The notes under the pieces: model-generated
What the model was told of the DNA's origin: nothing
The model's database searches: none
The model's input: only the letters and a program-made list of their open reading frames with translations
Program-made: the position numbers and the translations under genes
Shown here: one piece after another, positions 27,654 to 37,017 of the stretch
Layout: the number at the start of each line of letters is the position of its first letter
Position numbering within the stretch: position 1 is the stretch's first letter
From: an uncultured Clostridia bacterium
GTDB taxonomy: Bacteria; Bacillota; Clostridia; TANB77; CAG-508
Assembly (NCBI GenBank): GCA_934183325.1
Contig: CAKPSH010000001.1
Coordinates: 111,681 to 175,680 of the forward strand
Direction of reading: 5' to 3'
Length of the DNA stretch: 64,000 nucleotides

Positions 27654-28838
27654 TTATATTCCTATATATGGTGCTGGATCAACATATGTTCCATTTAATA
27701 GAGTTCCAAAGTGTAAATGGAATCCACTTGAAGCTCCTGTTGAACCTACTGTTGCTATTGTTTCTCCTCTTGTAACTTTTTCTCCTAATCCAACATTTAT
27801 TGATGTACAGTGTGCGTAAACCGTTACTAATCCATTTCCGTGATTTACCATTACATAATTTCCAAATCCTCCACCACATCTACAGCTTTTAGATTTTCCG
27901 TAATTGTGTGTACATGTTTTGCTTACTGCTATTACTGTTCCTGATTCTGCTGCAAGTATACTTGTTCCCATAGGTGCTGCTAAGTCTACACCTTTATGAT
28001 ATGTTGAACCTCCCGCAAGTGGTGCACCTCTTGAACCAAATCTTGATGAAATTCTAGAAAATCCTGGACATGGAAATTGTAGTGTTCCTCCTGAATAGTT
28101 TCCTCCACCATTATTTTTTGATACAGCTTCAGCAATTCTTCTTAATTCAGCTTGTATATTTTCTAGTTCTTTGTAATATTCTTCTTTTTGTTGTTGTAAT
28201 GCTGATTCTTGACTGTTTAATTGACTTACCATTTTTTGTTTTGTACTTTTTTTATTAGATAATGATACTTTTTGTTTTTCAACTTGTTGTTTTTCTTCAT
28301 TAAGTTTGTCTTTTTTATCTTGTAATGTTTGTTTATCTTCTGCTATTTGTTGTTTTTCTTTTTCCAAATCATCAAGTAATTCTTGATCTACTGACATTAT
28401 TTGTTCAACAGTATGATAGCTATTTAAGAAATCTGTAAGACTTGAGGAATTTAGTAAAACATCTAGGAAAGTAATTTTTCCATATTTATATTGTGAAACA
28501 ACTCTATCGCAAGCTATTTTGTATCTTTCATCATAATCTTTTTCTGCTTGTTCTAGTTTTTTCTCTAGCTCACTTATTTCATTGTTTAATTTTTTTAAAT
28601 TTGCTTGTAATTTTTCTAGGTTATATTCTACTTCTGATATGTCTCCTTCTAGCTCTTGTATTTCTTTCATTGCATCAGATAAACTGCTTTCTACTTTTTT
28701 TATTTCTTCTTCAGTATCATTAATTTGATTTTTAACATTCTCTGCATCTTTTTGTGTAACAGCAAATGTACTAGTAATCATTGAAACCACGAGTATTGTT
28801 ATGCATGATATTATTAAAATTTTCTTTGTTTTTTTCAT
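27654..28838 (-). CDS. M23 peptidoglycan hydrolase with coiled coil (EnvC/PcsB-like)
   Basis: A secreted wall hydrolase or activator. After a signal peptide comes a long coiled coil (about residues 25-245, Glu/Lys/Gln heptads), then a LytM/M23 domain. His and Asp are in YHKGVDLAAPMG and the His pair in GFHLHFGTL, so it looks catalytically intact. A four-Cys patch (CTHNYGKSKSCRCGG) is unusual. It follows ftsX directly, the standard position of the hydrolase switched by FtsEX. The ATG at 28838 with AGGAA is chosen over a GTG at 28856. Confidence 0.92.
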   Translation of the reverse strand: MKKTKKILIISCITILVVSMITSTFAVTQKDAENVKNQINDTEEEIKKVESSLSDAMKEIQELEGDISEVEYNLEKLQANLKKLNNEISELEKKLEQAEKDYDERYKIACDRVVSQYKYGKITFLDVLLNSSSLTDFLNSYHTVEQIMSVDQELLDDLEKEKQQIAEDKQTLQDKKDKLNEEKQQVEKQKVSLSNKKSTKQKMVSQLNSQESALQQQKEEYYKELENIQAELRRIAEAVSKNNGGGNYSGGTLQFPCPGFSRISSRFGSRGAPLAGGSTYHKGVDLAAPMGTSILAAESGTVIAVSKTCTHNYGKSKSCRCGGGFGNYVMVNHGNGLVTVYAHCTSINVGLGEKVTRGETIATVGSTGASSGFHLHFGTLLNGTYVDPAPYIGI

Positions 28839-28870
28839 TTTTTCCTTTCCTTTCACAAGTTTCTTATGTT

Positions 28871-29797
28871 TTATACTTGTAAATATTTACGCATTGAAAT
28901 TGAACTTCCTAAAATACCTATTCCTGCTCCTGTTATTAGGTAAATTGTTAATATTAAGCTAAACATATCATTAAATGAAACTAAACTTATATTTAGTTGT
29001 TGTAATAAAGATGTTTGTACTGCTTTTGCGGCTATTGCATTATATGCTAGTCCTACGATTAAAATAGTAATTAGTGCAGAAACGATACCTATAATTATAC
29101 CTTCGACTATAAATGGCCATCTTATAAATCCATTTGTTGCACCTACATATTTCATTATTGAAATTTCTTTTCTTCTAGCATGTACGCTTAATTTTATTGT
29201 GTTTGATATGATAAATATTGATATTACCATTAATGAAATTAATAATACTAGTATTCCTATTTTTAGTCCTTTTGCTATTGATTCTAGTGTTCCTATTGTT
29301 TGATTTTGTGCTACTATTTCTACATTATCTTTTCCAACTTTATCTTTTATTTGGTTCTGTACTTCTTCATTTAAAGATAAATCTGTTAATGTTACTGTAA
29401 ATGATGGTTGTATGCTATCTTCTGGCATTCCTTCTGTAAATTTTTCAAATGATTCTATATTTTTTAATTGTTCTTTAGCTTGTCTTAAAGATTCTTCACT
29501 TGAAACATATTTTACTGTGTTTACACCATTTATTCCTCTTATTTCTTCCTCAATATTTCTTATTTCTTCATCTGTTATTTTTTTATTTAGTAAATATACT
29601 TGCATTCCTTGTTGTTGTTCTATGTTTTTCATAACATGATTAACATTTTCTCCTAGTATAAAAAATACTCCAAACATTATCATTGTTAAACACATTGTTG
29701 TTATAGATACTACTGTTGATTTTTTGTTTTTAAAGAAATTTCTAAATCCTTCTCCAATTAAATAACTTATAATATTATACCTCACTGTCATACCCAC
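28871..29797 (-). CDS. ftsX: Cell division protein FtsX
   Basis: A 308-residue membrane subunit of the FtsEX complex. It has one helix near residues 25-50, an extracytoplasmic loop (60-165) that contacts the wall hydrolase, and three C-terminal helices. The conserved ARRKEISIMKYVGATNGFIRWPF, shared with ABC permeases, precedes the third helix. The reading frame overlaps the end of ftsE by 23 bases; a second ATG at 29791 would shorten this overlap. It transmits ATP-driven motion of FtsE to the M23 hydrolase encoded next. Confidence 0.95.
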   Translation of the reverse strand: MGMTVRYNIISYLIGEGFRNFFKNKKSTVVSITTMCLTMIMFGVFFILGENVNHVMKNIEQQQGMQVYLLNKKITDEEIRNIEEEIRGINGVNTVKYVSSEESLRQAKEQLKNIESFEKFTEGMPEDSIQPSFTVTLTDLSLNEEVQNQIKDKVGKDNVEIVAQNQTIGTLESIAKGLKIGILVLLISLMVISIFIISNTIKLSVHARRKEISIMKYVGATNGFIRWPFIVEGIIIGIVSALITILIVGLAYNAIAAKAVQTSLLQQLNISLVSFNDMFSLILTIYLITGAGIGILGSSISMRKYLQV

Positions 29798-30461
29798 CTT
29801 TTTTATCGTCTCTAATTATTACGCCTTTATCTATCTGAATAACTCTTTTTTTCATTCTGTCTACTATGTCTTTGGCATGTGTTGCAACAACTACCGTTGT
29901 TCCTCTTAAATTTATTTCGTTTAATAAATTCATTATATCCCAAGCTGTTTCTGGATCTAGGTTTCCTGTTGGCTCGTCTGCTATTATCATTGATGGGTTA
30001 TTAACTAGTGCTCTTGCAAGTGCTACTCTTTGTTGTTCTCCTCCTGATAGTTCATTGGGGTACATCTTTGCTTTTCCACTAAGTCCAACTAATGATAATA
30101 CCATTGGTACTTGTCTTCTTATGTGTCTTGGTGTTGCTCTTACTATATACATTGCATATGCAACATTATCGTATACAGTTTTATCTGGTAATAGTCTAAA
30201 GTCTTGAAATACGACACCCATACTTCTTCTTAAATATGGTACTCTACTCTTTTTTAAAAACGTTGTATCTCTTCCATTTATTATTATATTTCCTGAAGTT
30301 GGTTCTTCTTCTTTTAATATCATTTTTATTAGTGTTGATTTTCCTGAACCTGATGTTCCAACAAGAAATGCGAATTCTCCTTTTTCTATTATAAAGTTTG
30401 CATTTTTTACAGCTGTTACACCTGTTCCATATACTTTTTTTACATTTCTAAATTCTATCAT
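29775..30461 (-). CDS. ftsE: Cell division ATP-binding protein FtsE
   Basis: The 228-residue ABC ATPase of FtsEX. Walker A is GTSGSGKST, the Q-loop is VFQDFRLLP, the signature is LSGGEQQRVALARAL and Walker B is MIIADEPTGNLD, with His in VVATHAKD. It begins the ftsE-ftsX-M23-S41 series on the minus strand. The 335-base gap upstream (30462-30796) holds a small hairpin with AAGATTTT arms near 30540-30570, repeat mini-copy 30596-30653 and the terminator of the preceding gene. Confidence 0.96.
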   Translation of the reverse strand: MIEFRNVKKVYGTGVTAVKNANFIIEKGEFAFLVGTSGSGKSTLIKMILKEEEPTSGNIIINGRDTTFLKKSRVPYLRRSMGVVFQDFRLLPDKTVYDNVAYAMYIVRATPRHIRRQVPMVLSLVGLSGKAKMYPNELSGGEQQRVALARALVNNPSMIIADEPTGNLDPETAWDIMNLLNEINLRGTTVVVATHAKDIVDRMKKRVIQIDKGVIIRDDKKGGYDSEV

Positions 30462-30595
30462 TTTTTATCCCTTACACGTTAAAATATTATACATATATAT
30501 CATAACAATAATTAGTTTTTATTTCAAGACTTTTTATAAGATTTTATCTCAAAATTGCACAAAATCTTTTATAAGATTCCCTTCATTAAGTCTTG

Positions 30596-30653
30596 TTACG
30601 CCAGATATATTTATATATAATATAAATATTATATATAAATTCTGGCGGACTAA
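30596..30653 (-). repeat. Mini-derivative of the nested palindromic element
   Basis: A 58-base near-palindrome with the same ends as copy 1 (TTACGCCAGA ... TCTGGCGGACTAA) and the same AT-rich arms, but the central conserved core is gone. Flanks also resemble copy 1 (ATTAAGTYTT on the left and TATCTTT on the right). It looks like an internal deletion product. Confidence 0.65.
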
Positions 30654-30737
30654 CTTTTTGTATCTTTTAATATAAAAATCCCAAATAATCTTTTCTAAGA
30701 AAGCTCTCTATCTTATAATTATTCTTCTTTTAACTAA

Positions 30738-30777
30738 AAAATAAATGTAAACACCTTTTGCATTCACATTTATTTCT
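30738..30777 (-). terminator. Intrinsic terminator of the S55 protease gene
   Basis: AAATAAATGT and ACATTTATTT arms around a ~18-base loop that can pair further form a hairpin, followed on the minus strand by TTTTTTAG. It lies 20 bases after the S55 protease stop. Confidence 0.7.
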
Positions 30778-30796
30778 TTTTATTATATTCACATCT

Positions 30797-31540
30797 CTAT
30801 ACTAATTTATCTATAAATATTGCATAACCATCTAATGAATCGTTTGTATTAACACAATTTACTGCTCCTATTAGTTTGTCATTCTGAACTAATGGTGCTC
30901 CACTCATTCCTTGTACAATTCCTCCAGATAATTTTATTAATTCTTCTGATTTTACTTCAATTCTGATATTTTGTGTTTGAGCTAAATAATTAATTTGTTT
31001 AACTTCAACTTCATATTTTTGAATTCCTCGTCCATCTACATCAATTAGAATATAAGCTTGTCCTAATTTTACGTCAAATCTATTAGCCGTTTCTATTGAT
31101 TGATATTCTTTATCTACTGTATCTACTTTTCCGTATATTCCATATTGATTTCCATTACTTAGTTCTCCTATTTTTTCATCATCTAATATTCCTGCTATTA
31201 TTCTTCCTGCTTCGTCTGCTTTAGCTCTTTTTACATGATCAAATTCAATTTTATAGCATTCTCCTTCTAATTCCACTTCATTTACGTTTTTTGAAATTGA
31301 ATGTCCTAATGCTGCAAATTCTCCACTTTCTTTTTTTATAAATGTCATTGTTCCAACTGATTTTGAAGATGTTTTTGTTGTTTTTTCGTCTTCATCATTA
31401 ATATTATCATCTAAATTTTTTATATCAAATCCTATAACCTTTCCACTTAGTAACACCTCTGTTGTTTTTCCTTCGTAATAATTATACATTCCAATAAATA
31501 TAATTGTTATCATAAGTATAGATATGATAAATTTTTTCAT
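30797..31540 (-). CDS. spoIVB: SpoIVB-like S55 serine protease, short form
   Basis: A 247-residue protein with an N-terminal membrane anchor (4-20) and an S55 domain: GTMTFIKK, ALGHSIS (His80) and GGIVQGMSGAPLVQN (Ser213). SpoIVB triggers the sigma-K checkpoint in spore formers and normally is about 420 residues with a PDZ domain; here the PDZ is absent. The position 15 residues before the Ser, Asp in Bacillus SpoIVB by my recollection, is Ser198 here. It may be an SpoIVB reduced to the protease core or a paralogue with a changed site. It has its own terminator. Confidence 0.8.
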   Translation of the reverse strand: MKKFIISILMITIIFIGMYNYYEGKTTEVLLSGKVIGFDIKNLDDNINDEDEKTTKTSSKSVGTMTFIKKESGEFAALGHSISKNVNEVELEGECYKIEFDHVKRAKADEAGRIIAGILDDEKIGELSNGNQYGIYGKVDTVDKEYQSIETANRFDVKLGQAYILIDVDGRGIQKYEVEVKQINYLAQTQNIRIEVKSEELIKLSGGIVQGMSGAPLVQNDKLIGAVNCVNTNDSLDGYAIFIDKLV

Positions 31541-31670
31541 TTACACAAACTCCTAAAAATATTTAATATATTTTCATTTGATTTTTTATATAATTCTTTG
31601 GTATTATGTAAATCTTAATTATTTTATCATATTTTTAGTCAAATTTCAATGTTTTATGTAAATCTTTTTT

Positions 31671-31893
31671 AAATTAAAATAGTTCACAATAAAATAATGG
31701 TCAAAACAGATCTTTATATATATTATTTAAAAGTTTCCGTTCTCCAAGGCGTTTTATATACGAAATATTCCTATTTCAGATACACACTCTGCCCAATATA
31801 ATTTAATAGGTTGGTCAAGGTCGAACTCAATTTTAAATAATATATATAAAGTCTGTACATTTAAGTTAAATTTATTGTGAACTATTTTAATTT
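31671..31893 (-). repeat. Nested palindromic element, copy 2
   Basis: A second full copy of the element at 26155-26374. The unit spans 31706-31856 with ends ACAGA/TCTGT that still pair but differ from copy 1. The core blocks TTCCGTTCTCCAAGGCGTTT and TTGGTCAAGGTCGAACTCA are nearly identical to copy 1. A perfect 23-bp outer inverted repeat (31671-31693 with 31871-31893), of wholly different sequence from copy 1's, encloses it and runs into the last codons of the phosphoesterase gene. The remainder of 31541-31670 shows nothing. Confidence 0.78.
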
Positions 31894-32583
31894 TATTAAT
31901 TTGAAGTCTGTAAAATCACAACTAACTAGTTGTAACTCAATTCCTCCCACATTACCTTGTATTGCTTCTTTATGAGCTTCTCCATGTAAATGTCCATAAA
32001 TGCATTTTTGCACATTGTATTTTTTCATAATTTTAATAAATTCTGAATTTTCCATTAGAATTTCATTCGTTGGTGGATAATGCATGCAAACTATTATTTG
32101 TTTATCACTTCCAAATTTGTTTATTCCATCTTTTAATGATATTTCTAATCTTATTAATTCTCGTTTCATTATCTTTTCATTTTCTTCATTATTATTAAAA
32201 ATCGTCCATCCTCTTGTTCCACTTATAATGTTATTTTCTACTAATAATGAATTATTATACAAAATTTCTATGTTTTTAAATTTATTTTTTTCTAGAAATT
32301 CATTTATTTTATTTGCAGTTCCCCACCAATAATCGTGATTTCCTTTTAACATTATTTTTCTTCCTGGTAAACTATTAAGATATTCAAAATCTGGAACTGC
32401 TTCTTCAAAATTTATTGCCCAAGAAAAATCTCCTGGTAATAGTACAGTATCTGTTTCTTGTACTTTTTTTAACCAGTCTTCTTTTATTTTTTTATAATGT
32501 TCTTCCCAGTTGTTTCCAAAAATATTCATTGGTTTATTTGTATTGAATGATAAGTGTAAATCTGATATTGCATATATTGCCAT
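31882..32583 (-). CDS. Metallophosphoesterase
   Basis: A 233-residue calcineurin-like phosphoesterase. Metal motifs are complete: SDLHLSF, LLPGDFSW, LKGNHDYWW, CMHYPP and YGHLHGEAH. The GNHDYWW form is typical of a conserved Firmicutes group (YkuE/YmdB-unlike) with unknown substrate. There is no signal peptide. The stop codon is inside the outer arm of repeat copy 2, so that element directly shapes its 3' end. It starts 35 bases after tsaD's stop, probably in one operon. Confidence 0.9.
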   Translation of the reverse strand: MAIYAISDLHLSFNTNKPMNIFGNNWEEHYKKIKEDWLKKVQETDTVLLPGDFSWAINFEEAVPDFEYLNSLPGRKIMLKGNHDYWWGTANKINEFLEKNKFKNIEILYNNSLLVENNIISGTRGWTIFNNNEENEKIMKRELIRLEISLKDGINKFGSDKQIIVCMHYPPTNEILMENSEFIKIMKKYNVQKCIYGHLHGEAHKEAIQGNVGGIELQLVSCDFTDFKLIKLK

Positions 32584-32618
32584 ATTTTTTCCTTTCTAGT
32601 GTTTATAATTGTTAATTT

Positions 32619-33614
32619 TTATTCTCCTATTTTTAAATTTGGCACTGCATTTAATGTTAAATCTGATCTTTTTCCAGCCATAAAATCATAATATCCTGCT
32701 GAAGCAATCATTGCTGCATTATCTGTACATAATTTTAGTTCTGGATAATATACATCTATATTTAATTCTTGTCCTAAATTTGTAAAGCAACTTCTAATAT
32801 ATGAATTTGCTGAAACTCCTCCTGCTAAAGCTATTTTATTTATATTATATTGTTTTATTGCTTTTCTTGTATTTGTAATCAACATATCTGTTGTTGCTTT
32901 TTCAAAACTTGCACATAAATCTGCTTTGTTTATTTCTGGATCTTTATGGTGTAAATTAAGTACTGCTGTTTTTATTCCGCTAAAACTAAAATCTAGATTA
33001 TCAAAATATGTTTCAGGTAATTTTATATTTGAAGAACCTTCTTTTGCAAGTTTATCTATTTTTGGTCCTCCTGGATATTCTAGCCCTATTACTCTAGCCA
33101 CTTTGTCATAGGCTTCTCCTATTGCATCATCACGTGTTCTACCTAAAATTTCAAACTTTGTATAGTCTTCTATGTATACTAGATGTGTATGTCCTCCTGA
33201 AACTACTAAACATAAGAATGGCGGTTTTAAATCTGGAAATGTAATATAATTTGCTGCAATATGTCCTTCTATGTGATTTACACCTACTAATGGTTTATTT
33301 AATGCATAACTTAAAGCTTTTGCATATCCTACTCCTACTAAAAGTGCACCTACAAGTCCTGGTCCATAAGTACATGCTACTACATCTATATCTTCGAATT
33401 TAAGTCCTGATTGTTTTAAAGCTTCTTTGGTTACATCAGAAATATTTTCAATATGTTTTCTTGATGCTATTTCTGGTACAACTCCACCAAATTGTTTGTG
33501 TATTTCTATTTGTGTATTTATTATGTTAGTTAAAACTTTTCTTCCATTTTTTACTATTGCAACAGATGTCTCATCACAACTTGATTCTATCCCTAATGTA
33601 ATTATGTCTTTCAT
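32619..33614 (-). CDS. tsaD: tRNA N6-adenosine threonylcarbamoyltransferase
   Basis: TsaD, 331 residues, transfers the threonylcarbamoyl group from TC-AMP to A37 of ANN-decoding tRNAs together with TsaB and TsaE, which are not in this window. The sequence begins with [12 protein letters not shown], followed by the metal motif [12 protein letters not shown] and the ASKH-fold phosphate-loop sequences ([23 protein letters not shown]). Length is normal. It lies between the M50 protease and the phosphoesterase, with short gaps on both sides. Confidence 0.96.
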   Translation of the reverse strand: MKDIITLGIESSCDETSVAIVKNGRKVLTNIINTQIEIHKQFGGVVPEIASRKHIENISDVTKEALKQSGLKFEDIDVVACTYGPGLVGALLVGVGYAKALSYALNKPLVGVNHIEGHIAANYITFPDLKPPFLCLVVSGGHTHLVYIEDYTKFEILGRTRDDAIGEAYDKVARVIGLEYPGGPKIDKLAKEGSSNIKLPETYFDNLDFSFSGIKTAVLNLHHKDPEINKADLCASFEKATTDMLITNTRKAIKQYNINKIALAGGVSANSYIRSCFTNLGQELNIDVYYPELKLCTDNAAMIASAGYYDFMAGKRSDLTLNAVPNLKIGE

Positions 33615-33631
33615 TTTTTACTATTCTCCTT

Positions 33632-34363
33632 TTATAATTTGAATCCAAATATTAGTGCTACAATTTTCATTATTCCTGTGTATATGGCATTAATGAATGG
33701 ACTTGTAATTACAGATGCTAAATTTGTTATCCATAATACTAAGAATGCCATATAAAACCACATTTCATGATCATAAATCCAATTTCTTACATTGTATGGC
33801 ATAAATCTTATAAATATCTTTGATCCATCTAGTGGTGGTAGTGGTATTAAATTAAATACTCCTAATCCTATATTCATAACTATTGCGTATTGAACCATTG
33901 TTATTATTACTCCACCAACTGTTGAAGCATAAAAAGCTATGCTTGAAAATTTTAATATTGCACCTAATATTATACTTAATATTAGTGCCATTATAAAATT
34001 CATCATTGGCCCAGCAAGTGATACTAATGCTTCTCCATTATTTCTGTATTTTTCTTTAAAATTGTATGAGTTAATTTCAACTGGTTTTCCCCATCCAATC
34101 CCACAGAACAAAAGCATTAGTATTCCTACTGGATCTATATGTTTTAATGGGTCTATACTTAATCTTCCTTGTAATTTTGGAGTGTCATCCCCAAGTTTTA
34201 CTGCCATCCATGCATGTGCAAATTCATGAAATCCTATGGCTATCAATACTCCTGGTATTGTTAATAATGTTGAGACAATTCCTGCTGTTCCTAAATTAAC
34301 TAAGTTTATTAGTACTATAATTCCTAGAACTATATATAAACTTCTTTTATCAAAACTAAACAT
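33632..34363 (-). CDS. Site-2 protease family (M50) membrane metalloprotease
   Basis: A 243-residue intramembrane zinc protease of the short M50 group, with about five membrane helices. The zinc motif is GFHEFAHAWMAVKLGD and the third ligand is in NLIPLPPLDGSKI. GRLSIDPLKHIDPVG is typical of this family, which lacks a PDZ domain. Its substrate is unknown; some relatives act in sporulation (SpoIVFB), but this branch is housekeeping and widely conserved. It begins 156 bases after lysS. Confidence 0.9.
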   Translation of the reverse strand: MFSFDKRSLYIVLGIIVLINLVNLGTAGIVSTLLTIPGVLIAIGFHEFAHAWMAVKLGDDTPKLQGRLSIDPLKHIDPVGILMLLFCGIGWGKPVEINSYNFKEKYRNNGEALVSLAGPMMNFIMALILSIILGAILKFSSIAFYASTVGGVIITMVQYAIVMNIGLGVFNLIPLPPLDGSKIFIRFMPYNVRNWIYDHEMWFYMAFLVLWITNLASVITSPFINAIYTGIMKIVALIFGFKL

Positions 34364-34407
34364 TTATATCCTCCTAAAATTTTAATATATCCCCATTTTT
34401 ATTATTC

Positions 34408-34473
34408 CTATAACTCATCTGTTTTAAATGATATATATCCTTCATATAAATAGCTATTGTCTATACCTTTCAT
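34408..34473 (-). pseudogene. Short coding-like fragment after lysS
   Basis: A 21-codon reading frame (MKGIDNSYLYEG...TDEL) that stays open another 11 codons upstream without a start. The residue composition looks protein-like, and nothing else occupies 34364-34519. The ribosome site is poor. It may be the tail of a lost gene, a tiny peptide or chance. Confidence 0.25.
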
Positions 34474-34519
34474 ATATACTTCTCTATCGTCTATCTTATC
34501 AGTTAAACTTTGTTTTTAT

Positions 34520-36019
34520 TTAATTTAATGGTTTCATTGTTGGGAAGAATAATACGTCTCTTATTGAAGATGAATCTGTTAATAGCATTATTAATCTATC
34601 TAGTCCTATTCCTAATCCTCCTGTTGGTGGTAATCCAATTTCTAGTGCATTGACGAAATCTTCATCCATTCCCCCTGCTTCTTCATCTCCTTTATCTTTT
34701 GCTTCTTGTTGTTTTACAAATCTTTCATATTGGTCTATTGGATCATTTAATTCTGAATATGCATTTCCATATTCTCTTCCTCCAATGAATACTTCAAATC
34801 TTTCAACTAAGCTTGGGTTGTCTTTCTTTCTCTTTGTAAGTGGTGATACTTCAACTGGATAATCCATTATGAATGTTGGTTGTATTAATGTTTCTTCTAC
34901 AAAAGTTTCAAAGAATTCGTTTATAATATGTCCTCTTGTATTTTTTAGTTCATCATATTTTACTTCTTTTTCTTGTGCAATTTTTTGGGCTTCTTCGTCT
35001 GTTGTAATTGTATTAAAGTCTATTCCTGTTACTTCTTTTATCGCATCTATCATTGTTATTCTTTTCCAAGATGGTGTTAAATCTATTTCTGTTCCTTGAT
35101 AACTTATTTTTGTTGTTCCTAAAACATTTTTGGCTACTGTTGAAATTAGTTCTTCTGTTATGTTCATCATATCATTGTAATCTTCGTATGCTGAGTACAT
35201 TTCCATATTTGTAAATTCTGGATTATGTTTTATATCCATTCCTTCATTTCTGAAATTTTTACCTATTTCAAATACTTTATCAAATCCACCAACTATTAAT
35301 CTCTTTAAGTTTAATTCTGGTGCTATTCTTAAATACATTTGTAAATCAAGTGTATTATGGTGTGTGATAAATGGTCTTGCTGCATCTCCTGTTGCTACTG
35401 TTGTAAGTGCTGGTGTTTCAACTTCCATATATCCTTTTTCATCCATAAATTTTCTTATTTCTTTAATAATTTTACTTCTTAAAATAAATGTGTCTTTTAC
35501 TTCTGGATTTACAATTAAGTCTACATATCTTTGTCTATATCTTAAATCTTCGTTTTTTAATCCATGGAATTTTTCTGGTAATGGTCTTAATGATTTTGTT
35601 AATAATATTGCTTCTTTTGCATGAATAGAAATTTCTTCTGTTCTTGTTTTGAATACAAATCCTTTTATTCCTATTATATCTCCTATATCCCAAGTTTTAA
35701 AATCTTTGTATGTTTCTTCTCCTAAGTCATTTATACTTACATAGCTTTGTATTTTTCCTTGACTATCTTGTATTGTGCAAAAAGAGGCTTTTCCCATTAT
35801 TCTTTTTGCTATAATTCTACCAGCTATACTTACATCTTTGTTTTCTAATTCATCATAATTATCTTTTATTTGTTTACTTGTATGTGTTCTATCATATTTT
35901 GTTATTTCAAATGGATTTTTTCCATTTTGTTGTAATTCTGTTAGTTTATCTTTTCTAACTTGTATAAGTTTATTCTCATCTACTTCTATTTCTTGATTAT
36001 TATTTGGTTGTTCACTCAT
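34520..36019 (-). CDS. lysS: Lysyl-tRNA synthetase, class II
   Basis: A 499-residue class II LysRS with an N-terminal OB-fold anticodon-binding domain (about 55-150: [18 protein letters not shown]). The catalytic core has motif 2 [24 protein letters not shown] and motif 3 [17 protein letters not shown]. All are intact and the length is standard. The upstream gap has no T-box. It is transcribed from its own upstream region after the foreign gene's terminator at 36130-36153. Confidence 0.96.
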   Translation of the reverse strand: MSEQPNNNQEIEVDENKLIQVRKDKLTELQQNGKNPFEITKYDRTHTSKQIKDNYDELENKDVSIAGRIIAKRIMGKASFCTIQDSQGKIQSYVSINDLGEETYKDFKTWDIGDIIGIKGFVFKTRTEEISIHAKEAILLTKSLRPLPEKFHGLKNEDLRYRQRYVDLIVNPEVKDTFILRSKIIKEIRKFMDEKGYMEVETPALTTVATGDAARPFITHHNTLDLQMYLRIAPELNLKRLIVGGFDKVFEIGKNFRNEGMDIKHNPEFTNMEMYSAYEDYNDMMNITEELISTVAKNVLGTTKISYQGTEIDLTPSWKRITMIDAIKEVTGIDFNTITTDEEAQKIAQEKEVKYDELKNTRGHIINEFFETFVEETLIQPTFIMDYPVEVSPLTKRKKDNPSLVERFEVFIGGREYGNAYSELNDPIDQYERFVKQQEAKDKGDEEAGGMDEDFVNALEIGLPPTGGLGIGLDRLIMLLTDSSSIRDVLFFPTMKPLN

Positions 36020-36129
36020 TATAATATCATCCCTTCTTTTTAGTCTAAAATATTTTATATTATATACTATTATTGCTTTAAAATCAAGAGTTTTAGTTGC
36101 TTTATAGTATCAAATAAAAAGCAAAATAA

Positions 36130-36153
36130 ACCAGGAGAGCATAGCTCCCCTGG
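36130..36153 (-). terminator. GC-rich intrinsic terminator of the SleB-like gene
   Basis: Minus-strand CCAGGGGAGC-TATG-CTCTCCTGG folds into a 10-bp stem with one G-U pair, then TTTATTTTGCTTTTT. It is far more GC-rich than other terminators here and matches the foreign composition of the gene it follows. Confidence 0.85.
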
Positions 36154-36185
36154 CCCGTCTTTTAAGAAAGGACTTTTTGCACCTT

Positions 36186-36950
36186 TTACTTATAGCAGTA
36201 ATAGGTACCATCAATTACCTTCCACGTCCCAGAGCCTTGTGGAAACGTTGCCGCGTAAACCACATTGCTCGGAATGTAGATGGCTTCACCCGCCATGTAT
36301 TCCAATACATATTGAAATACATTGTTGAGATCTTTCTCCTCCCAAGTCGTACTGGCTTTCAGCTTTCGTGCTTTAGCCATAGACCAGGAGGAGTATTGTT
36401 TTGGTGCAGACAATACGCTGAGAATTCCGCCTCCTTTGCCGAATTCTTGATCTTGAGCTCTATTGACTATTACGCCAATCTGAGCCCAAACGTTTTTTGC
36501 TAATTCTCCTCCTACTTCCCAATATGCTGTATACACGACATTTAGGATATCAGAGACGGATATATCTCCAATATGCTCCCAGTCATTGCTTCCTGTAGAG
36601 CTATTGGTTTTTACAATGAAGATTTTGCTTTCTCCATTGCTTTGGAGTTTAACCAGCAATTTGCCGTCAACATTTTTTCTATAAACGCTGATAGTTCCTT
36701 TCTGGCTCGAAATCCAAGACTCAAACTGTTCAGCTCCAACGGCTGAATCAATTTCTTCTTGGAGCATTTGCTGGATGATATCATTTTCCAGTTCAATCTC
36801 GGTTTCCTCGTTGAACAACCGAACGATTTCATCCCCAGTGTCAACCCACTCAACAGTTCCATTCGGTGCTGCTGCATGGGAGACAACCGGATTGGTGATC
36901 GTAGCAAGCATTAAACTGATTGCCACAATCCGCTTTGTACCACTCTGCAT
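36186..36950 (-). CDS. Secreted SleB/CwlJ-like cell-wall hydrolase, probably acquired
   Basis: A protein of about 254 residues with a signal peptide (MQSGTKRIVAISLML, cleavage near SHAA). The C-terminal part fits Hydrolase_2 (SleB/CwlJ): YWEVGGELAKNVWAQIGVIV parallels the YGEARGE...VGAVVLNR pattern with the key Glu. It ends with NVVYAATFP and DGTYYCYK. The N-terminal 100 residues are unknown. Base composition is near 50% G+C (31 of 60 in line 36241), against roughly 27% around it. An upstream ATG at 37013 lies at or above the transcription start, so 36950 with AAAGGAG is used. Confidence 0.7.
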   Translation of the reverse strand: MQSGTKRIVAISLMLATITNPVVSHAAAPNGTVEWVDTGDEIVRLFNEETEIELENDIIQQMLQEEIDSAVGAEQFESWISSQKGTISVYRKNVDGKLLVKLQSNGESKIFIVKTNSSTGSNDWEHIGDISVSDILNVVYTAYWEVGGELAKNVWAQIGVIVNRAQDQEFGKGGGILSVLSAPKQYSSWSMAKARKLKASTTWEEKDLNNVFQYVLEYMAGEAIYIPSNVVYAATFPQGSGTWKVIDGTYYCYK

Positions 36951-37017
36951 TGGCGGTGGTCTCCTTTCTTTTTTTGATGTTTTGCCTTTAATGTATTTTA
37001 CATTTTTTGGCAATTTA

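Noticed and set aside
27679..27879. A 66-residue minus-strand frame inside the M23 gene.
   Set aside because: It is a shifted shadow of the peptidase domain with no SD.
21790..36130. T-box riboswitches before glyQS or lysS.
   Set aside because: The glyQS leader is too short; in the lysS leader no specifier loop or T-box sequence was found.
36611..36907. A 98-residue alternate frame inside the SleB-like gene.
   Set aside because: It is out of frame with the gene that has signal peptide, SD and promoter; no ribosome site.
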